Source: Dysgonomonas sp. HDW5A
GTDB taxonomy: Bacteria; Bacteroidota; Bacteroidia; Bacteroidales; Dysgonomonadaceae
DNA length: 64,000 bases
Reading direction: 5' to 3'
Assembly: GCF_011299555.1 (NCBI RefSeq)
Contig: NZ_CP049857.1
Coordinates: 3,410,001 to 3,474,000, forward strand
The notes under the pieces were generated by a model. The model was not told where the DNA came from. It ran no database searches and worked only from the letters and a program-made list of their open reading frames with translations. Below are positions 26,302 through 34,697 of the stretch, piece by piece; the first letter of the stretch is position 1; every line of letters begins with the position of its first letter. The position numbers were made by a program, and so were the translations under genes.

Positions 26302-27369
26302 TTAATATCGCAATGTGAGTGCCAGCCCCTTGAACTTTTCAAGCCCTCCATCAGATATAAATACAGTATCACCTCCAAAAGTTGAGTTTATTTCTATTAT
26401 TTCGTCAATAATATCATCAATAACACCTTCTTGTGAAGCCTTATCTACATCTACTAGAGTGATTTTATCATCTATCACTTTAGCCGGCTGATAATAACCG
26501 TTCTGAACGAATAAGGTTTTACCCCTTCCTTGTTCTATGGCATTCCATATATCATTTATATCTACTAAAAATTTACCGCTATTCAAAGCCTCTTTAAGTT
26601 CAACTAACCGTTCTTCGTTGTTCTTGTGAGCATACTCTTCTACAATGTACCAATTTGCATCAATAATATGTTGTGGCGATTTATCAAAACTATCGTTATG
26701 AGTTCCAATAATAATATCGTTATGTTCCGAAACTAACTTAAAGTATGCAGTGTTTTTTTCGTCAGCCGATATAACTATCGGTAATGGATTTTCTCTCCAT
26801 ATTGCCCATAATGCCTTATCAACTCTACTGAAAAACTCTTTCTGATAATTTCCTACTCTGGTAGCATTAGATCCGGCAGTTGCATTGGTTGTGAATAAAC
26901 TATAGTTTATTATCGGAAAAGGCCTTCCCAACTCTTCTATAACCCTGCCGTTTGCAGCTTCTATTAATCTGGCACGGTCTTGTCCCAGCACTAAAGTATA
27001 GTAAGCTTGCTGAGTATGTAAAGCTCTTACCAGATCTCTTGTGGCAAAAGATGTATCGACAATAACTCTATTGTTTACAGCGATAGGCAAACGTGTATAT
27101 TTAGCAATATCTTCGTTAACAAACAGAGCTAAACTTTCGGTGTTGAACCGATGGTCAATCTGGTTAACCAATTTATCGAGCTTGTCAATAATTACTTTTG
27201 CAGATCGCTTGTCGAGTTCTTCAGAAATTCTATCTTCAGCCTCTTTTTGTAAATTTTTTAATAGTATAGCATCCTTTTCATTGTCAGGATGCGTATTGTG
27301 AGTATTTAAAATTATACTTACCGAAAGTTTGCCGTTTAGATCTTTGATCTCTTTTAAAATATTATTCAT
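26302..27369 (-). CDS. Bacterial archaeo-eukaryotic release-factor-like protein (baeRF family 3)
   Basis: 355 residues, cytosolic. The sequence fits the baeRF3 family, distant bacterial homologues of aRF1/eRF1/Pelota: N-terminal LSVSIILNTHNTHPDN, ALFVNEDIAKYTRLPIAV, TRDLVRALHTQQAYYTLVLG, and a C-terminal domain ending in GGDTVFISDGGLEKFKGLAL. No GGQ peptide-release motif is seen. Relatives of this superfamily act on ribosomes in rescue or hibernation, so a ribosome-linked stress role is plausible but unproven. Single gene; a 53-residue ORF lies downstream beyond a hairpin. Confidence 0.75.
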   Translation of the reverse strand: MNNILKEIKDLNGKLSVSIILNTHNTHPDNEKDAILLKNLQKEAEDRISEELDKRSAKVIIDKLDKLVNQIDHRFNTESLALFVNEDIAKYTRLPIAVNNRVIVDTSFATRDLVRALHTQQAYYTLVLGQDRARLIEAANGRVIEELGRPFPIINYSLFTTNATAGSNATRVGNYQKEFFSRVDKALWAIWRENPLPIVISADEKNTAYFKLVSEHNDIIIGTHNDSFDKSPQHIIDANWYIVEEYAHKNNEERLVELKEALNSGKFLVDINDIWNAIEQGRGKTLFVQNGYYQPAKVIDDKITLVDVDKASQEGVIDDIIDEIIEINSTFGGDTVFISDGGLEKFKGLALTLRY

Positions 27370-27699
27370 AATGATTCTTGTTTTATAGTTTTGTTTGTAA
27401 TCTTGTTTCTGGTTGTTGTTATTGTATAAGTATTTTAGTTAAACATTTTTAGCGTAAATAAGTTTTAGCAAACGAAAATTCATTTATAATATTCTTCTAT
27501 AATCAAAGAGCTGATGATAAAAAGATGCTCTTCGCATCGAATGCAATGACATAAATAGCTATAAGTAAGTAATACCAATCTAAAATCTCATCATATTTAG
27601 GTATTGTGTACCTTCAGTCTGTTAATTCCCGATATCATTCTTTTGTTATGTCTGTTTGCTCGTTCATTATTACTGATAGGCAGTTTTTACAATCAGTTT

Positions 27700-28040
27700 A
27701 TGACTAAACGGAAGGTTGACAAAGGGATGAACGATAAGATCAAGAATTTATCCTCTTCAAATATCGAAGACTTAAAAGCTGCATTACCTGAGAAAGACAA
27801 TTCGCTATATATAAAATATCTTCGTGATTTATTGACAATCTCTCTAAGTGAAGCATACTCGGATTACCTGATTTCGAGTTTCGAGAATGAAGCCGAAAAG
27901 ATACTTCACTTTCGAAACTATTGGCTAAGATGGGACCTGAATACATACTTTCGGAAGAACAGAGTTCAGGCTCTAAAGGTAAAAAGGTAGGTATTGCCTA
28001 CGAACTAGAGAACGGAGAGATAATTTTTGTTCCCGAATAA
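27700..28040 (+). pseudogene. Frame-disrupted hypothetical coding remnant
   Basis: One frame reads from ATG 27700 (MTKRKVDKGMNDKIKN...) to a stop at 27990. A second frame is open from 27891 to the stop at 28040 and reads SKLLAKMGPEYIL... with a protein-like end, VGIAYELENGEIIFVPE. After about 27905 the first frame becomes atypical (HFRNYWLRWDLNTYF). The simplest reading is one gene with a frameshift near 27905-27925. No family recognised; two short overlapping genes cannot be excluded. Confidence 0.4.
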
Positions 28041-28050
28041 AGGGGAATAC

Positions 28051-28410
28051 TTACTTTTCGTTTTTACTTGCACATGCAGTGTTAATCAACTCCAGATGGT
28101 CGGTAGACCATTCGATAAGATTTTTAATTAAAGGCAAGAGGCTTTTGCCCATGTCGGTCAACTGATACTCCACTCGGGGAGGTATTTCAAGAAATGCCTC
28201 CCGGGAGATCAGACCGCACTCTTCAAGCGTCCGTAAAGTTGAAGCAAGCATTTTCTGAGAAATATCTTCAATATCTCTCCCCAGATCGTTGAAACGCATA
28301 GGCTTTTCTTCTTCGCCTAAGGTTTGTAAAACAAGTATTGACCATTTATCTCCAAAGCGATCCATCACTGTTCTTAGAGGACAACCTTCTATGACTATTC
28401 TTTTTTTCAT
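28051..28410 (-). CDS. HxlR-family transcriptional regulator (second copy)
   Basis: 119 residues, winged helix-turn-helix. It has Cys10 in EGCPLRTVMDRFGDKWSILV, ISQKMLASTLRTLEECG and PPRVEYQLTD, the family hallmarks. Divergent from an exported NTF2-like protein; the shared region holds two nested inverted repeats that overlap the target promoter. Probably a redox- or electrophile-responsive repressor. Confidence 0.9.
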   Translation of the reverse strand: MKKRIVIEGCPLRTVMDRFGDKWSILVLQTLGEEEKPMRFNDLGRDIEDISQKMLASTLRTLEECGLISREAFLEIPPRVEYQLTDMGKSLLPLIKNLIEWSTDHLELINTACASKNEK

Positions 28411-28446
28411 TTTTCTTTCATTCTAACCCATACATACTCAGCTTTA

Positions 28447-28481
28447 CTAACCTTTTGGTTAGCGGCTTACGGTGCTGTAAG
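28447..28481. promoter_or_regulatory. Two adjacent inverted repeats, candidate HxlR operators
   Basis: CTAACC-TTTT-GGTTAG (28447-28462) and CTTAC-N6-GTAAG (28466-28481) lie side by side immediately upstream of the -33 region of the NTF2-like gene. Confidence 0.55.
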
Positions 28482-28483
28482 TC

Positions 28484-28515
28484 GTTGTTTTACAATATCT
28501 AAGTTACTACATTTG
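28484..28515 (+). promoter_or_regulatory. Promoter of the NTF2-like protein gene
   Basis: GTTG (28484-28487), 20-nt spacer, exact -7 element TACATTTG (28508-28515), 36 nt before ATG 28552. Confidence 0.6.
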
Positions 28516-28551
28516 ATACTCCAAAAGTATGGATTTTAAATTAAGGAATAA

Positions 28552-29469
28552 ATGAAAAGGTTTATAATTATTTTTTTATTGACAATAAACTGTTGCCTAA
28601 TACAGGGAGTTTATAGTCAGAATACAAACAAGAGTTTAAACAATAAACCACTTAAAACAAAAGATATGGAAGCTTTAAATAAGTCTACGGAAGAAACCAG
28701 AATAATAGTTGAGGACTTTTATAACAAAACAGCCCTTGGAGATGTAAAGGGAATTGTGGGATTAATGTCGGACGATGTAGAATGGGAGATTCCCGGAAAT
28801 GAAGATCTCGCATCTTGGGTAGGATTCAAAAAAGGAAAGTCCGGTGTTAATGAATTTTATACTTTACTAAATGAGAATACTAAAAATTTAATATTCAGAG
28901 TTGATAAGTTATTTGTAGATGGAGAGCAGGCTGTTGCAATAGGATATGTATCGACTATAATGTTGAAAACGAATAAGGTATTTAATAGCTATTTTATGGC
29001 ACATTTCACAGTTTCGGATAAACAGATAACTAAATATTTTTTTGCTGAGGATAGTTTTCGATTAACCAAAGCATTGGCTAATGACGAAAAAGAGCATAAT
29101 TCAGAGGTTATAGAAAATGTAGATATAGTCAAAAAGTATTTCAGAGAAGTGAGTGCCCGAAATATGGATGAAGTAAATACACTTTTCTCTCCATATATAG
29201 AAGTTTATTTTCCACAATCGGGAGTTTTAAAAGGAATAGATAATTTGCTTCAATTGAATAAGAGTTTAGCAGAATCTATAGATAAAATAGAATACGACTT
29301 TAATAATTTTGTTTATACAATTTCTGATAACAGAGTTATTGTGGAAGGTATAGAGAGTGGAACATTTACCAATAATGAAACTTTTACGGATAAACGATTT
29401 TGCAGTGTATTTGAAATCAAAAATGGCTTGATTTATCGAATGTATGTATACTCAAATCTGGATACATAA
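28552..29469 (+). CDS. Exported protein with two NTF2/SnoaL-like domains
   Basis: 305 residues with a signal peptide (IQGVYSQN). Two similar cone-shaped NTF2-like domains follow. The first (about 48-170) has IIVEDFYNKTALGDVKGIVG and the phrase MSDDVEWEIPGNED. The second (about 185-300) has VKKYFREVSARNMDEVNTLF and IEVYFPQSG. SnoaL-like folds bind or convert small molecules. Divergent from an HxlR regulator that probably controls it. Confidence 0.78.
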   Translation: MKRFIIIFLLTINCCLIQGVYSQNTNKSLNNKPLKTKDMEALNKSTEETRIIVEDFYNKTALGDVKGIVGLMSDDVEWEIPGNEDLASWVGFKKGKSGVNEFYTLLNENTKNLIFRVDKLFVDGEQAVAIGYVSTIMLKTNKVFNSYFMAHFTVSDKQITKYFFAEDSFRLTKALANDEKEHNSEVIENVDIVKKYFREVSARNMDEVNTLFSPYIEVYFPQSGVLKGIDNLLQLNKSLAESIDKIEYDFNNFVYTISDNRVIVEGIESGTFTNNETFTDKRFCSVFEIKNGLIYRMYVYSNLDT

Positions 29470-29568
29470 AAGTTCTTGTAATTTTTAATTTCATATACAA
29501 TAGTTATTTATCACTATTGCTCATCTTGTTGAATATGAATTCATTTGTATGAATAAATCATACTATAA

Positions 29569-30639
29569 ATGAATACAATGCAGTCAGGTTCAGAGATATT
29601 AATTAGGTCACTTCTCTATCACCATGTAAATACTATTTTCGGGTATCCCGGTAGTTGTGTGATGTCTATATTAGATTGTCTGTATGATTACAAAGGTCAC
29701 TTAGATCATATTCTGGTTAGGCATGAGCAGGGAGCCATTCATGCGGCACAAGGTTATGCACAAGCTTCAAAAAGGGTAGGGGTTGCTATGGTTACTTCGG
29801 GTCCGGCAGCCACAAATATCGTAACAGGATTGGCTGATGCTATGGCTGATAGTACTCCTCTGGTCGTAATTACAGGGCAGGTATATTCTCATCTCTTAGG
29901 TTCGGATGCTTTTCAAGAAGTGGATGTTATTGGTATTACAAATTCTACAACTAAATGGGTGTGTCAGATTCGTTCGGCTAACGAAATAGCTTCGGCTGTG
30001 GCACATGCTTTTTATATTGCATCTTCGGGACGTTCGGGTCCTGTTGTTTTGGATATAACTAAAGATGCTCAGGTAGATAAGGCGGTTTATTCTGATCAGA
30101 AAGTCAATTATATTCGGAGTTATAGCCCGAATCTGTATATAGAACCTTGGGTAAATGTAGACGCTTTGTTTTCATCTCAAAAAGACAAAAACAAGGTTGA
30201 TCATATTATAGATATATTGCAAAATATAGAAGAAGACTTGATTCTGGTTTTAGATATTGAGCATCAAGTAGAAGTAGTATCTAGTCAGCAAAAAGTAATC
30301 AAATCAACGAATTTTAAAACTAAAGGCTTCGGACTTCCTGCTGCAATCGGGGCAAAATATGCTTCTCCAAATCAAACCGTATGTTTGGTAGTTGGGGTTG
30401 AGGAATTTCAGGCAACTATACAAGAGTTAGGAATAATCATACAAGCAAGTATTGATATAAAGATTTTCTTAGTGAATAATTGTGAGCAAACTCCATTTGA
30501 GGTGTTGCATCCCGACTTTTTACAAATAGCTCATGCTTATAATATTGAGGCAAAGACAGTTTTTGATTCAGGAAATTTATTGGAAGAGATTCACAAGGTC
30601 GTAAACACAAAAGAAACTTATCTTTTGGAAATAAAGTAA
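29569..30639 (+). CDS. Shortened, TPP-motif-less acetolactate synthase-like protein
   Basis: 356 residues against about 560 for acetolactate synthase. The N-terminal PYR domain (about 1-185) is well kept: FGYPGSCVMSILD, the cofactor-activating Glu53 in VRHEQGAIHAAQGYA, and TSGPAATNIVTGLADAMAD. The central domain is reduced to a linker of about 50 residues. The C-terminal part aligns with the PP domain (TKGFGLPAAIGAKYA, later LVNN and HPDFLQIAHAYNIEA). Where GDG should be it has VGVEEFQ (V275 to Q281), so the metal/diphosphate motif is lost. Catalysis is doubtful; a regulatory or decaying role is possible. It ends 8 bp from a convergent regulator gene. Confidence 0.8.
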   Translation: MNTMQSGSEILIRSLLYHHVNTIFGYPGSCVMSILDCLYDYKGHLDHILVRHEQGAIHAAQGYAQASKRVGVAMVTSGPAATNIVTGLADAMADSTPLVVITGQVYSHLLGSDAFQEVDVIGITNSTTKWVCQIRSANEIASAVAHAFYIASSGRSGPVVLDITKDAQVDKAVYSDQKVNYIRSYSPNLYIEPWVNVDALFSSQKDKNKVDHIIDILQNIEEDLILVLDIEHQVEVVSSQQKVIKSTNFKTKGFGLPAAIGAKYASPNQTVCLVVGVEEFQATIQELGIIIQASIDIKIFLVNNCEQTPFEVLHPDFLQIAHAYNIEAKTVFDSGNLLEEIHKVVNTKETYLLEIK

Positions 30640-30647
30640 AGACATTG

Positions 30648-31421
30648 TTAATCTAACAGACCTGCATGTTTTGCATAATTGATGGCTTCGATTGAATTAT
30701 CTACTTTCATCTTACGAAGGATATTCTGACGATGAATATTCGCTGTATTCACGCTGATGGATAATTTATAGGCAATCTCCTTGCTTAATAATCCTTGATG
30801 AATTAATTGTAAAACTTCTTTTTCTCGCGGACTTAATTTAACAGGTATTTCATCAGATGAACTTAAGTCGATACGTTCGCCGTTTTTCAGATTAATGAAA
30901 AAGTTTTTTAAATCAGATCTATTACTCTGATCTGGTAAAATAGTTATCGATCCGAGCATCAACCATAGATTACCTGCTTTATCAGTTTCCAAAGCTTGAC
31001 GTTCCCATAATACACGAATATATTGTCCTTGAATATTTTGTACCCGAAGTTCTAAAATATGTTTGTAATTGATCTGTTCTTCTTTGGGCTGCGTTAGAAT
31101 AAATTTTCCAACTTTAAGCTGTATCTTCTTATATTGAATGAAATCGTCAGGATGAATTTTAGAATCTAATAAACTATCATTCAGTAAGTTTTTCGAATCT
31201 TCTTTAGTCGGTGTATATCCAAAGAAACTTTTGAAATTATCGGAGGTAAACAGATATTCGAATTTGTGCAGGTCAACGATAAAGAAACAGCAATTGTTAA
31301 GTAACGACAAGCGGTTTAAATCGGCTTTGTGCTGTTCGGCAATAGAGTAATCTAAATCCTTTTCATTTAGCTTATGTTCTGCATATATTTCTTTGAGTAT
31401 GTCTTTTACCTCTTGATTCAT
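30648..31421 (-). CDS. PAS-like sensor with LuxR-type DNA-binding domain
   Basis: 257 residues. About 25-170 looks like a PAS domain (CCFFIVDLHKFEYLFTSDNF, then the FGYTPTKED turn). The C-terminal 65 residues are a LuxR/GerE helix-turn-helix: LSPREKEVLQLIHQGLLSKE, NTANIHRQNILRKM. This architecture is common in Bacteroidota one-component regulators. It ends next to the acetolactate-synthase-like gene (convergent) and lies 15 bp downstream of the FAD oxidoreductase gene, likely in the same transcript. Confidence 0.85.
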   Translation of the reverse strand: MNQEVKDILKEIYAEHKLNEKDLDYSIAEQHKADLNRLSLLNNCCFFIVDLHKFEYLFTSDNFKSFFGYTPTKEDSKNLLNDSLLDSKIHPDDFIQYKKIQLKVGKFILTQPKEEQINYKHILELRVQNIQGQYIRVLWERQALETDKAGNLWLMLGSITILPDQSNRSDLKNFFINLKNGERIDLSSSDEIPVKLSPREKEVLQLIHQGLLSKEIAYKLSISVNTANIHRQNILRKMKVDNSIEAINYAKHAGLLD

Positions 31422-31436
31422 AAAGTATGCTGTGTT

Positions 31437-32477
31437 TTAGTCGGCAGGGCTTATCATTGCTTCATTCACCTTATTATTTATTCGCCTTAGCAACGATGGC
31501 TTTTTGCACATATATACAAAGAGTCTCATTACCGGTGGGAAATAAAAGAGGTGAGCCATTTTCTTTCTCTTTCTAATTATATCTATAACACCTTTATTCG
31601 AGGTCTCGAAATCTTTCTTTTCAATAATAGAAGAGGCTGCGTTTTGTCCGCTTTTGACAGCAAAATAAATACCTTCACCGGTCATAGAATCTGCGAATCC
31701 ACCCGCATCACCGATTAATAAAATGTTTTTACGGAAACTATATTCAATCTTATCGAACATGGGAATATATGCCCCTTTGGTTTTACTTTCGTCCATAAGG
31801 TTATACTCTTCGAGCGATTGGTGAAAGCGTTCTGTGGTGGTTAGTGCATCGCCATAGCCAACTGCATATCCGTTGAGATTTGGAAAAAGATAAAAATATC
31901 CGTCTTTAAATTTCTTATCAAAATAGACTCTCATATCTCTTATCGACATATCCGATACATTCTTTTCGAGGCAAAGCGTACCTTTCTTGAAGTTCGGCTG
32001 CAGGTATTTCCTTACAAGACTGTTTGTTCCGTCAGCACCTATGAGGTTGTCACAAGTAAAAATTCTTCCTGATAAGAGGGTTAGGAATATCTTATTGTCC
32101 TTTTCCTCGATTTTAGAAAGAGTGTCGGTAATAACTTGTCCGCCGATCGCTTTATATTGTTCTAAAAGTATATGGTCAAAATCTTTTCGAGCTACAGTGC
32201 GTAATTCTGTGTTTAATGAAAAGCTGCATACGTATTTACTATTAGAATACATGTCTATCTTATTGACACTGCAATAGTCATATTTTATACCTGTAAATAT
32301 TTTATCAATCAATATATGAGCTTTGGGTGTTAAGCCTCCACCACAAAGTTTTTCGCGTGGAAATTCTTTCCTGTCTATAATCAGACAATCCTCATGATGT
32401 TTAACCAATTGATAACCGCATGTAACCCCGGCAGGTCCTCCACCTATTATAATTGTTTTTATATGAGTCTTTTCCAT
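31437..32477 (-). CDS. FAD-dependent oxidoreductase, geranylgeranyl-reductase family
   Basis: 346 residues from ATG 32477; the TTG at 32510 is rejected because a promoter element and a non-conserved leader lie there. The FAD-binding motif IIIGGGPAGVTCGYQL is followed by the PREKLCGGGLTPKA motif typical of geranylgeranyl/digeranylgeranyl reductases, then a second nucleotide motif LLIGDAGGFADSMTGEGI. Cytosolic or membrane-peripheral. It would reduce isoprenoid double bonds, or act on a related lipid or quinone; substrate unknown. In one transcript with the PAS-LuxR regulator. Confidence 0.82.
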   Translation of the reverse strand: MEKTHIKTIIIGGGPAGVTCGYQLVKHHEDCLIIDRKEFPREKLCGGGLTPKAHILIDKIFTGIKYDYCSVNKIDMYSNSKYVCSFSLNTELRTVARKDFDHILLEQYKAIGGQVITDTLSKIEEKDNKIFLTLLSGRIFTCDNLIGADGTNSLVRKYLQPNFKKGTLCLEKNVSDMSIRDMRVYFDKKFKDGYFYLFPNLNGYAVGYGDALTTTERFHQSLEEYNLMDESKTKGAYIPMFDKIEYSFRKNILLIGDAGGFADSMTGEGIYFAVKSGQNAASSIIEKKDFETSNKGVIDIIRKRKKMAHLFYFPPVMRLFVYMCKKPSLLRRINNKVNEAMISPAD

Positions 32478-32515
32478 TCGTCTTGTTATTGATATACAGA
32501 TTATTTGCAAAAATG

Positions 32516-32523
32516 CAAAAATA
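32516..32523 (-). promoter_or_regulatory. -7 element of the FAD oxidoreductase gene
   Basis: On the minus strand TATTTTTG matches TAnnTTTG, 38 nt before ATG 32477. Confidence 0.45.
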
Positions 32524-32761
32524 GTATAAAATTGCGATATACTATCCGGTTCTGTCTCTGCAATATAAACAAGTTAGTGTATCTTCCTATTATAACTAAA
32601 AGTAATTGGCTATAATATTTTTAGAGTATGATATCCCAATAATATTTGATAGCTTTGAGAGTAGTTAATAAGATCGCATACCGAATCTAAGTTTTAACTT
32701 TAATGATAGTCTATTTACGATGGTTATGGATGCGTAATACGAATTATAAAAAATCACACTT

Positions 32762-33760
32762 ATGAAAACTCTTACAAACGAAAAACTTACAATTATCGGA
32801 GCTGCGGGAATGATTGGCTCTAATATGGCGCAAACAGCCATAATGATGGGGCTTACTTCTGAAATCTGCTTATACGATCCATATCCGACAGGTCTTGAGG
32901 GAGTTGCCGAAGAGCTGCTTCAATGTGGATTCGATGGTGTCAACCTGACGTATACATCAGATATAAAAGAGGCTTTAACCAACAGTTCTTATATAATATC
33001 TTCGGGAGGTGCTGCCCGTAAACAAGGTATGACGCGTGAAGATTTACTGAAAGGGAATGCCGAAATTGCCATTGCTTTTGGTAAAGATATTAAAACTTAT
33101 TGTCCGGAAGTAAAACATGTGGTGGTGATATTTAATCCTGCCGACATTACAGGTCTTTTAACCTTACTATATTCGGGATTGAAACCCAATCAAGTAAGTA
33201 CACTGGCTGCATTGGATAGTACCCGTTTGAGAAATGAATTGGCTAAACATTTCGCGATTAGTCCCGATAAAATAAAGAATTGTCGTACCTATGGAGGACA
33301 TGGCGAAGAAATGGCTGTCTTTGCTTCTACTGCCACTATAGATGGAAAACCGTTGAATAGTTTGATTGGAGGTACTGATTTAAGTAATCAAGAATGGGCA
33401 GATTTGAAAATAAGAGTAATTCAAGGAGGAAAGCATATTATGGATTTACGTGGCAGGTCTTCTTTTCAAAGTCCGGCCTATCTTTCAGTTGAAATGATCC
33501 GTGCCGCTATGGGAGGCGAATCATTTAAATGGCCTGCGGGAGTGTATGTTTCTAACCATAAATACAATCATATTATGATGGCTATGGAGACTACAATAGA
33601 TAAAAACGGAATTGTGTATGAAGAGATAGAAGGTACTCCGGCTGAATTTGCAGATCTTAATAAAAGTTATAAGCATCTTTGTGAATTACGTGATGAGTTG
33701 ATCGCTTCAAATGTTATACCTCCTATCAATGAATGGAAAACCATAAATAATCATCTGTGA
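32762..33760 (+). CDS. mdh: Malate dehydrogenase (lactate/malate dehydrogenase family)
   Basis: 332 residues. The N-terminal Rossmann motif is IIGAAGMIGSNMAQTA. The catalytic region shows FNPADITG, LDSTRLRNELA with the substrate-binding Arg, and the active-site His in RTYGGHGEEM. This is the malate dehydrogenase type usual in Bacteroidales, which reduces oxaloacetate to malate in the reductive branch leading to fumarate and propionate. Monocistronic; followed by a terminator. Confidence 0.85.
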   Translation: MKTLTNEKLTIIGAAGMIGSNMAQTAIMMGLTSEICLYDPYPTGLEGVAEELLQCGFDGVNLTYTSDIKEALTNSSYIISSGGAARKQGMTREDLLKGNAEIAIAFGKDIKTYCPEVKHVVVIFNPADITGLLTLLYSGLKPNQVSTLAALDSTRLRNELAKHFAISPDKIKNCRTYGGHGEEMAVFASTATIDGKPLNSLIGGTDLSNQEWADLKIRVIQGGKHIMDLRGRSSFQSPAYLSVEMIRAAMGGESFKWPAGVYVSNHKYNHIMMAMETTIDKNGIVYEEIEGTPAEFADLNKSYKHLCELRDELIASNVIPPINEWKTINNHL

Positions 33761-33813
33761 TTAGTAAATGGTTATAATATAATATCTTATGCGTGTTTTT
33801 TTTACGCAGATAT

Positions 33814-33846
33814 AAAGGTGGTTACAATTAAAGTAACTGCCTTTTT
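33814..33846 (+). terminator. Intrinsic terminator after malate dehydrogenase
   Basis: Stem AAAGGTGGTTAC / GTAACTGCCTTT (two G-T pairs) with a 7-nt loop and five T; a second small hairpin GCGT/ACGC with a T8 loop precedes it (33791-33808). Confidence 0.8.
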
Positions 33847-34054
33847 GTTTGTGGTGTTTCGATATCATAATAACACATTAAGTAATAAATACACATTTAG
33901 ATAGTTTGTAATATTTACAGAAAAGGAACGATTATTACATAATTAAACAAAAATAAACGATTGTTTCGAACAAATTCTCTACATTAGCACCTTCACTATA
34001 TGATAAAAAAGTTTAAGGATTTTTTGATAGTAATTTTTTAGATGAGGTATATTA

Positions 34055-34645
34055 ATGGAGGTCAATAATACATATAATGCATTATTTGAAGAAATTCGGA
34101 ATGATAATACTGAAGCATACCGTAATTTGTATAGCCAGTTTTATGCTCCATTGTGTATGTTTGCTCAACGCTATATTCAAGATGTGAGAGTTGCAGAAGA
34201 CTGTGTACAAGAGGTTTTCTTGAAAATATGGAAAGACCGTCAAAAAATAATAATTTCTAGTTCTGTTCGCTCTTATTTGCTTACATCGGTTCGAAATATG
34301 TGCTTGAACCTGATTGAGAAACAAAAGCTTGAACTCACCTATGAACAATATATCTTGACAAATTATGACGAATATGATGCGGACGATTTATATTCGGTTC
34401 AGGAATTGACTGTATTAATAGAAAAGGCAATAGATAAACTTCCCGAAAAATATCAAACCGTTTTTCGTATGAGCCGGTTCGAAAACCTCAAAAATAAAGA
34501 GATTGCCGAAAAATTAAATATATCAATAAAAACAGTTGAAGCCTATATGACTAAGTCGTTGATGATGATTAGTGTAGAGCTAGGGAAGTATTATCCCGTA
34601 TTGTTAATTATTTATTTTCTCGAAAAGATATCAAATAATCCATAG
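34055..34645 (+). CDS. ECF RNA polymerase sigma factor
   Basis: 196 residues. Sigma region 2 is at about 22-90 (FYAPLCMFAQRYIQDVRVAE, then DCVQEVFLKIW) and region 4 at about 125-180 (LPEKYQTVFRMSRFENLKNK, then EIAEKLNISIKTVEAYMTKS). It is the RpoE-like class paired with FecR in Bacteroidota. The next gene is FecR, followed by an STN-bearing SusC, the complete trans-envelope relay that switches on a utilisation locus when the glycan is present. Confidence 0.92.
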   Translation: MEVNNTYNALFEEIRNDNTEAYRNLYSQFYAPLCMFAQRYIQDVRVAEDCVQEVFLKIWKDRQKIIISSSVRSYLLTSVRNMCLNLIEKQKLELTYEQYILTNYDEYDADDLYSVQELTVLIEKAIDKLPEKYQTVFRMSRFENLKNKEIAEKLNISIKTVEAYMTKSLMMISVELGKYYPVLLIIYFLEKISNNP

Positions 34646-34697
34646 GGTATGACCCGACTTCTTTGTCTATTATATAGAAAGCCTTTTTAATGATAGT

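Noticed and set aside
27604-27990. An intact 128-residue gene from TTG 27604
   Set aside because: The N-terminal part is hydrophobic and non-conserved looking, and the end changes character; a second frame carries the better C-terminus.
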